The notes beneath the pieces are model-generated. The model made no database searches. It had not been told where the DNA came from and saw only the letters and a list, made by a program, of their open reading frames with translations. 55,837 nucleotides of DNA from CAZART01 sp964487555 (lineage in GTDB: Bacteria > Bacteroidota > Rhodothermia > Rhodothermales > VXPQ01), in contig CAZART010000021.1 in the NCBI GenBank assembly GCA_964487555.1, positions 1 to 55,837 of the forward strand. The letters run 5' to 3'. This document shows, piece by piece, positions 50,462 to 55,837 of this stretch (position 1 is the first letter of the stretch; every line of letters starts with the position of its first letter). The position numbers and the translations under genes were made by a program.

Positions 50462-52435
50462 ATGGACTACCGAGACGAAGACCACGCTTCGACACGTCGA
50501 GACGTTCGTGCATCCGAACCCCAGAAAGTCTCGGACCCGGAACGTCGAGATGTCTCGGACCCGGAACCTCGAGATGTCTCGGACCCGGAACCTCGAGATG
50601 TCTCGGACCCGGAACCTCGAGACGTCAGCACGTCGACACCTCACAACGTTTACACGTCGAAACGTCAACAGGTCAACGCGTCGACGCCCCACAGCCTCGA
50701 CGCGTCGGAAGGTCGAGGCGGCAACATGCCCATCACCCGCACCGAGCGGTTCGATCTTCGGGCTCTCTATGAGACGAGTCAGCTCCTCAGCCGGTCCCTC
50801 GACCTCGACTTCGTGCTCAACAGCCTTCTGCTTACCTCGATGAGCAAGCTGTTCACGACGCGAGGGATCGTTCTCATGCAAGATCAGCTGTCCGAAGGAT
50901 TTCGCGTGGCGGCCGTGAAGGGCGTCAAGGGTGTCGCCGCGAACGACGTACTGCAGCTCGACAAGCATCCCGGTGACGACATAATGCTGGACGATGCCGT
51001 CCCCGTGCGACTCCGCGAGCTCGATCTCGTCCTAGCCGTACCGATTTCATTCGGCAAACGGAGCATCGGAGTCCTCGCCATAGGCCCCAAGGCGACGCGC
51101 GATGAGTTTACGACCCTCGAGATGGAGTTCATCCGCTCGATGGTCAACATGTCTTCGACGGCGGTTCACAACAGTATGATGGTCGAGGAGCTAAAGCTCG
51201 CGAACCGGGATCTGGATGCGAAGATCCAGGAGCTCAATACGCTGTTCGATCTGTCGCAGGAGTTCAATGCTACGATTGATCGCGATCGCCTCGTGAGGCT
51301 GCTGACCCTTGCCTTGATGGGACAGCTTCTCGTCAGCAAGCATCTCTTTTTGCTGCGGCGTTCGGGGGGCGGATCGACGGAGCCCGAAGTCTTCGTAGTT
51401 GGCTCGAGGGGCATCGACAGTGAAGATCTGGAGCCGGAGCTCATTAAAACTTTGTGCGGTTTCGAGGATCTTGTGCTGCTGGAAGAGGGCGATGATAAGG
51501 GATGGGAAGGCTTGCGGCGGCGCGGTCTGATGCTGGCGCTACCCCTGAAGCAGCACGGCGAGACGTGTGGCGCCCTTTGCCTCGGGAAAAAGCGCACGGG
51601 CCAGCCCTATACGCCCGGAGATATCGAATTTCTCTCGGCGCTCGGTAACCTGGCGCTCGTCTCCATCCAGAACAGTTTTCTCGTCGAAGAGCAGATCGAA
51701 AAGGAGCGCCTCGAGGAAGAGATGCGCCTTGCCCGGTCGATTCAGGAGCGACTGCTCCCCCAGCGGATTCCTGTCGTTCAGGGATACGAGTTGGCTGCCG
51801 TGGCCGTGCCTTCGCGGTTCGTCGGGGGGGATTACTACGACATTCTCCAGCTCGAAGGCGACCGGGTACTGCTCGCCATCGCCGACGTCACGGGAAAAGG
51901 CGTACCGGCTTCCCTGTTGATGGCAAATCTTCAGGCGTCCCTCCACGTCATGCTGCCGATGGACCTTTCCCTCGAGGAGGCCGTGGTCCACATCAATCGG
52001 GTGATTTGCGATAACACGGACTACGATAAGTTCATAACGTTTTTCGTGGCGATCCTCGACAGCACCACCGGGAAAATGGATTACGTAAACGCGGGGCACA
52101 ACCCTCCGACGATCGTCCGCAAAAATGGATCGATGGAGATGCTCGAAACCGGCGGTCTTCTGCTCGGCGTCATGAAAGGGCTGGGGTACGAGAAAGGCGT
52201 TGCTGAGCTGCATACCGGCGACGTCCTCGCCATGTTTACCGACGGCGTCACCGAGGCCATGAGCACCGACGGAGAGGAATACGGTGAAGAGCGGCTTGAG
52301 CCGCTCCTGGTTCAGCATCGAGATGCAGCAGCCGAAGAGATTCTCGACGTCGTGCGAAGCGACATCTCACGCTTTACGGGCGGCGTGGCGACCCTCAGCG
52401 ACGACCTCACCATGATCGTGTTGAAAAAAGTCTAG
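50462..52435 (+). CDS. RsbU-like PP2C phosphatase with GAF domain and a repeat-rich N-terminus
   Basis: Residues about 95-245 form a GAF domain (ETSQLLSRSLDLDFVLNSLL), a second GAF-like region follows at about 255-410, and the C-terminus (about 430-655) is a SpoIIE/RsbU phosphatase: FVGGDYYDILQL, IADVTGKGVPASLLMA, MFTDGVTEAM, LSDDLTMIVLK. Such enzymes dephosphorylate anti-sigma-factor antagonists. No partner switch genes are adjacent. The first 88 codons are a low-complexity tract that includes four exact-phase octapeptides (DVSDPEPR) encoded by a 24-bp tandem repeat. An internal ATG at 50726 (MPITRTERFDL) with a GAGG upstream could be the true start, which would leave the tract untranslated. 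Confidence 0.9.
   Translation: MDYRDEDHASTRRDVRASEPQKVSDPERRDVSDPEPRDVSDPEPRDVSDPEPRDVSTSTPHNVYTSKRQQVNASTPHSLDASEGRGGNMPITRTERFDLRALYETSQLLSRSLDLDFVLNSLLLTSMSKLFTTRGIVLMQDQLSEGFRVAAVKGVKGVAANDVLQLDKHPGDDIMLDDAVPVRLRELDLVLAVPISFGKRSIGVLAIGPKATRDEFTTLEMEFIRSMVNMSSTAVHNSMMVEELKLANRDLDAKIQELNTLFDLSQEFNATIDRDRLVRLLTLALMGQLLVSKHLFLLRRSGGGSTEPEVFVVGSRGIDSEDLEPELIKTLCGFEDLVLLEEGDDKGWEGLRRRGLMLALPLKQHGETCGALCLGKKRTGQPYTPGDIEFLSALGNLALVSIQNSFLVEEQIEKERLEEEMRLARSIQERLLPQRIPVVQGYELAAVAVPSRFVGGDYYDILQLEGDRVLLAIADVTGKGVPASLLMANLQASLHVMLPMDLSLEEAVVHINRVICDNTDYDKFITFFVAILDSTTGKMDYVNAGHNPPTIVRKNGSMEMLETGGLLLGVMKGLGYEKGVAELHTGDVLAMFTDGVTEAMSTDGEEYGEERLEPLLVQHRDAAAEEILDVVRSDISRFTGGVATLSDDLTMIVLKKV
50528..50623 (+). 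repeat. 24-bp tandem repeat, 4 copies, in the 5' part of the RsbU gene
   Basis: Units start GTCTCGGACCCGGAAC at 50528, 50552, 50576 and 50600. The last three are identical apart from the final base. Looser CGTCGAC/ACGTCAAC words follow to about 50700. Confidence 0.92.
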
Positions 52436-52466
52436 CTTTTGCGGTCAGCGAGCCGTCCGCCTCCGG

Positions 52467-53726
52467 CTAGCGGCGAACGTTCTCGCCTCGCGTCGCCTCG
52501 AACACGGTCTCTAAGTTTTCCCGCTCCGCGCCGCTCAGCGCGCGTTCGCGGCGCTTCACCACGGTGTCGGCCACTTTCAGCGCCTTGTCGAGTCGGTACT
52601 CGTCGAAGACGTCCGGACCTCCCCACGAAAAAGACGGGATGTATCGCGGCAGAAATCCCGCGCCGAACACATTGCAGCAGACGCCGACCACCGTTCCCGT
52701 GTTGAACATCGTATTGATGCCTGATTTGGCGTGATCGCCCATGACGAGGCCAAGAAATTGCCGACCCGATTCTTCAAAATCACCGGCGACGGCATCGTAC
52801 ATCTTCACCTCGCCGTAGTCGTTCTTCAGGTTCGAATTGTTGGTGTCGGCTCCGAGATTGCACCAGCGCCCCACGTAGGCATTCCCCAAAAATCCGGAGT
52901 GCGCCTTGTTCGACAGGGAGTGAACGATGGTCTCCTCAACCTGGCCACCGACCTTGCACCAGTGTCCGAAGGAGCACCCCTCGATATCGGCGCCCGTCAT
53001 GATGACCGACCTCGACCCGATATACGCCGGCCCCTTGACTACGGCCAGATTCTGGATCGTAACGTCTTCGCCGATGTAAATGGGTCCTTCCCTAGCGTTG
53101 AGGACGGCGCCTGCCTCCACGACCGAGCCCTTGCCGATGTAGATTCGTTCGCCACCGGCGAGAATCGCACCTTTCTTGACATCGGCTCCAGGACGCTCGT
53201 AAATATTCAATCCCTTCGTGTAAAAGAGGTAGTCCCGTTCGAGCGCATCGAGAAGCTCGTTCTGAAAGCTCCAGAGACGACGAACCAGTCGCGCCCCCTC
53301 GACCCTTTCCTCGGGAACGCCCTCGAACGTAGACGGCGTCACGGCGTCCTTCTCGACAAAGCGGCTCGATGCGCCGGGCATCCACGCCGCGATCACCGAT
53401 GCATCCTGCAGAAACACGCGACGCTCCTTCGCGCCGATGACGCCTCGAATACTCTCGAGCAGATCTCCCTCTTCGGCGATCCAGCGACCGTTCAGGAAGA
53501 GCACGTCCAGTCCGTCCGGAATCCGGTTTACGAGCAGGTCATTTTCCAGCGCGGAAACGTGCGCGACCTGGCGGCGGGCGTGGAGCAGCGTAGGAGGGTC
53601 GCCGAAGGCGTCTCGAAGGCTCCGCAGCAGCGTCCGGATGCCCAATCGAAGGTCATAAACCGCGCGCGTGTGGACGAGAGGAAGGAAGTGAGGGGCTCCA
53701 TCATCCTCAAAAACACACAAATGCAT
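52467..53726 (-). CDS. alternative bacterial GlmU-like sugar nucleotidyltransferase
   Basis: This 419-aa protein has an N-terminal part resembling a nucleotidyltransferase (CVFEDDGAPHFLPLVHTRAVYDLR, then FLNGRW) and a C-terminal left-handed beta-helix of hexapeptide repeats (IYIGKGSVVEAGAVL, IYIGEDVTIQNL, AYIGSRSVIMTGADI, then GAGFLPRYIPSF). This matches the 'alt_bact_glmU' group found in Bacteroidota, which makes UDP-GlcNAc for peptidoglycan and lipids. Its convergent neighbour is the RsbU gene (31 bp) and it is divergent from transaldolase (187 bp). Confidence 0.9.
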   Translation of the reverse strand: MHLCVFEDDGAPHFLPLVHTRAVYDLRLGIRTLLRSLRDAFGDPPTLLHARRQVAHVSALENDLLVNRIPDGLDVLFLNGRWIAEEGDLLESIRGVIGAKERRVFLQDASVIAAWMPGASSRFVEKDAVTPSTFEGVPEERVEGARLVRRLWSFQNELLDALERDYLFYTKGLNIYERPGADVKKGAILAGGERIYIGKGSVVEAGAVLNAREGPIYIGEDVTIQNLAVVKGPAYIGSRSVIMTGADIEGCSFGHWCKVGGQVEETIVHSLSNKAHSGFLGNAYVGRWCNLGADTNNSNLKNDYGEVKMYDAVAGDFEESGRQFLGLVMGDHAKSGINTMFNTGTVVGVCCNVFGAGFLPRYIPSFSWGGPDVFDEYRLDKALKVADTVVKRRERALSGAERENLETVFEATRGENVRR

Positions 53727-53913
53727 ACCATCCTCTATTTTTCATCATAAAGTGCAAACAGACGCCGCTCCCGGACGTTGACTTATTGTGCGCCGAATGT
53801 CGCGCTCGGTGAGAGACGAGCGTCGCCGTCGCGCTTCGCAAGAAAAGGAACATGCCGCCATTATTGGACGGGCCTCCGTAACAATGTCGCCGAAATAACC
53901 TGAAAGGAACGCC

Positions 53914-54609
53914 ATGAAATTTTTTGTAGACACTGCCGATCTGGATGAGATCAAAGAAGCCAACGACATGGGCGTCCTCGACGGCGTTACGACCAATCCG
54001 TCGCTCATGAAGAAGGCCGGGAACGTAGACTTTCACGATCACATCTTCAAGATTTGTGAGATGGTCGATGGTGACGTTTCTGCCGAGGTCACGGCGACGG
54101 AGTACGAAAAGATCATGGAGGAGGGCCGCCTCCTGCACGCCATTCACGACAACGTCGTCGTCAAGGTGCCGCTTATTCTCGACGGCATCAAGGCTCTGAA
54201 TTCATTCAGCGAGGAAGGTATCCGCACGAATTGTACGCTGTGCTTTTCACCGACGCAGGCGCTTATTGCCGCGAAGGCCGGCGCCAACTATATCAGCCCG
54301 TTCATAGGCCGCGTAGACGACATTGCGTCGAACGGCATGGAGCTGATCCATCAGATCGTTCAGATTTACGAAAATTACGGGTACGAGACCGAGGTGCTGG
54401 CCGCCTCGATTCGCCATCCGATGCACATCGTCGAGGCCGCGCTCGCCGGCGCCGACGTGGCGACGATGCCTTTTGACGTCATCAAGAAGCTCCTGAATCA
54501 TCCGCTCACCGATATCGGTCTCGAGCGGTTTCTCGCCGACTGGAGCGACTACGAACAGGCGCTGGGCGTATCCGGAAACGGCGAGGCGGCGGCGCGCAAG
54601 GAAGCGTAG
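53914..54609 (+). CDS. transaldolase / fructose-6-phosphate aldolase family (small type)
   Basis: This 231-aa TIM barrel starts MKFFVDTADLDEIKEAND and contains DGVTTNPSLM, the Schiff-base Lys84 in VVVKVPLI, the TNCTLCFSPTQALIAAKAGANYISPFIGR segment and VLAASIRHP. It belongs to the small TalB4/FSA group working in the non-oxidative pentose phosphate pathway, so it complements the nearby gnd and pfk. AAAGGAA lies 5 bases before the ATG. A C-terminal tail of about 15 residues (GVSGNGEAAARKEA) is extra. Confidence 0.94.
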   Translation: MKFFVDTADLDEIKEANDMGVLDGVTTNPSLMKKAGNVDFHDHIFKICEMVDGDVSAEVTATEYEKIMEEGRLLHAIHDNVVVKVPLILDGIKALNSFSEEGIRTNCTLCFSPTQALIAAKAGANYISPFIGRVDDIASNGMELIHQIVQIYENYGYETEVLAASIRHPMHIVEAALAGADVATMPFDVIKKLLNHPLTDIGLERFLADWSDYEQALGVSGNGEAAARKEA

Positions 54610-54633
54610 AGTGCGCGGCGCATCCGGTGTCGG

Positions 54634-55734
54634 CTACTTCGTGCCCCCGGTCGCGATCTCATATCGCCACGTTTCGCCGACGTACAGAAGGTGCACCCGG
54701 TCCTCCAGAGATCGCTCGGAAACCAGGCGGCGCAGCGTGTCGGCCGGGGCGTGAAGCGGCTCTTCGGAAAGATCGAAAGTGCCCCAGTGCACGGGGATCA
54801 TGTGGTCGGATCCGAGATCTCCGAAGGCTTGCAACGCTTCGTCCGGATTGACGTGCACGGGCTGCATGAGCCACGGCGGTAAGTACGCGCCTATGGGCAG
54901 AACCGCTATCTGCGGCACGCCCAGGCGTTCGCGTACTTCGGTGAAGTGCGGCGCGTACCCCGTGTCGCCGGCGTAGAACAGCCGTGTGTCCCCGTCGCTC
55001 GCTTCGATGTACCATCCGGCCCACAAGGTCTCGTTGCGATCGAACAGGCTCCGTCCCGAGAAATGTTTCGCCGGCACACAATGGTACCGGATGCCTTCTA
55101 TTTCGACGTATTGCCACCAGTCCAATTCCGCAACCCGCCTGGCGCCCCACTTTGTAACCGTCACTGCCAGACCGAGCGGAACGAGAAAAAGCGGATCGTA
55201 CAATTGCGAGAGGGTCTCCACGGTAGCATGATCCAGATGATCGTAGTGGTCGTGCGATAGAATCACGACATCGATCGGAGGGAGGTCGGTGAGCATGATC
55301 GGCAGCGCAGGCTCGCGCTTCGGTCCGGCGAACGAAAGCGGACTGGCCCTCTCACTGAAGATAGGATCTACAAGAATGGACGCGTTCGGCGTGCGGATGA
55401 GAAGGGTCGAATGGCCGATCCAGGTGAGCTCTACGTTCGAGGCCGGCAGCTGGAGGTCATCCACATCGATAGGGCGAACCGAAGGCAGCCGGTTCTCTTT
55501 CCGATCGAACAGCGTGCTCAGAAACCACAGGCTTCCTTTCGTGACGGAGGTCTGCCGGTACGGCGGCCACACGTTCGTGAAGCCGCCGCCTTCGTGATGA
55601 TGCCCACGGCTGAACCACGGGTGCGATTGAACCTCAATGGAATCGGACAATAGGCGATGCGGGGGTTCGGGCCGAGTCACCCATGCGCCGAGCGCGGCCG
55701 CAACGACCGCGACGAAGGCGAGGCGGATGCCCAT
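54634..55734 (-). CDS. MBL-fold hydrolase, NAPE-PLD/UlaG-like, membrane-anchored
   Basis: This 366-aa protein begins with a membrane anchor or signal (LAFVAVVAAALGAWV). After a WFSRGHHHEGGGFTNVWPP segment comes the metal site LSHDHYDHLD (HxHxDH), with later ligands in FYAGDTGYAP and VHWGTFDL. This is the architecture of NAPE-PLD-like phosphodiesterases acting on N-acyl-phosphatidylethanolamine or similar lipids. Bacterial members are mostly untested. It is convergent with transaldolase (24 bp). No gene is seen in the remaining 103 bp to the window end. Confidence 0.9.
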   Translation of the reverse strand: MGIRLAFVAVVAAALGAWVTRPEPPHRLLSDSIEVQSHPWFSRGHHHEGGGFTNVWPPYRQTSVTKGSLWFLSTLFDRKENRLPSVRPIDVDDLQLPASNVELTWIGHSTLLIRTPNASILVDPIFSERASPLSFAGPKREPALPIMLTDLPPIDVVILSHDHYDHLDHATVETLSQLYDPLFLVPLGLAVTVTKWGARRVAELDWWQYVEIEGIRYHCVPAKHFSGRSLFDRNETLWAGWYIEASDGDTRLFYAGDTGYAPHFTEVRERLGVPQIAVLPIGAYLPPWLMQPVHVNPDEALQAFGDLGSDHMIPVHWGTFDLSEEPLHAPADTLRRLVSERSLEDRVHLLYVGETWRYEIATGGTK

Positions 55735-55837
55735 CGTGACGTTATATCTGACCGAAAAATCGAGAGGCCGAAGACAATCAGCGTCTCCGGAACGGTCCGT
55801 TCGACAAGAGACGATTCAGATTGATCCGCAAGATGCA

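Overview
This window looks like one chromosomal scaffold of a GC-rich member of the Bacteroidota/Rhodothermota group, probably Rhodothermales-like. The evidence is a secreted protein ending in a T9SS type A sorting domain, the Bacteroidota-style 'alternative GlmU', a queuine/guanine tRNA transglycosylase of the form without zinc cysteines, membrane-bound winged-helix regulators with TolB-like propellers, and weak Shine-Dalgarno signals. This is inferred from protein character only. I saw no phage, IS or plasmid gene. It appears to be core chromosome with an unusual load of short tandem repeats.

Layout. 0-8.6 kb: a cut tRNA-Leu, a winged-helix/propeller membrane regulator divergent from a secreted prolyl oligopeptidase, a Ser/Thr kinase with TolB-like and TPR parts, and a Uma2-family nuclease-like protein. 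8.8-11.7 kb: galactonate dehydratase convergent with an M20 dipeptidase. 11.7-14.9 kb: ispH, an NTF2-like lipoprotein, an acyl-ACP thioesterase and a second lipoprotein, tightly packed. 15-32 kb: a long minus-strand envelope cluster (YihY, TamA/BamA-like, TamB-like, MlaE, MlaF, MlaD, AI-2E-type transporter, PH-like membrane protein, Tgt) followed by an orphan 7TM sensor kinase. 32.6-35.1 kb: clpX and an rRNA m5C methyltransferase. 35.2-36.5 kb: a repeat island of four unrelated tandem arrays. 36.5-43.7 kb: phosphofructokinase, an NDUFA9-like oxidoreductase, a deoxynucleoside kinase and an outer-membrane barrel on the minus strand, then gluconokinase convergent with 6-phosphogluconate dehydrogenase. 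44-55.8 kb: a T9SS-secreted LamG protein, an OPT transporter, metallohydrolases, an RsbU-type phosphatase, alternative GlmU, transaldolase and an NAPE-PLD-like hydrolase.

Two things stand out. First, tandem repeats with a different unit at almost every site (7, 15, 15/19, 17, 21, 22, 24 and 26 bp) occur across the window. The two that lie inside reading frames have units divisible by three; most of the intergenic ones do not. Second, TamA, TamB and a complete MlaE-F-D transporter share one transcription unit, so two predicted routes for moving lipids or outer-membrane proteins across the periplasm are linked. The TamB-like protein itself contains about seven tandem modules of roughly 101 residues.

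Assembly caution. Four 100-N gaps are present. Three (10222-10321, 36021-36120, 43945-44044) are flanked on both sides by the same 55-bp sequence, so they are probably unmerged contig overlaps rather than missing DNA. Collapsing the first restores an intact dipeptidase. The fourth (30998-31097) has no overlap and interrupts the end of yihY.
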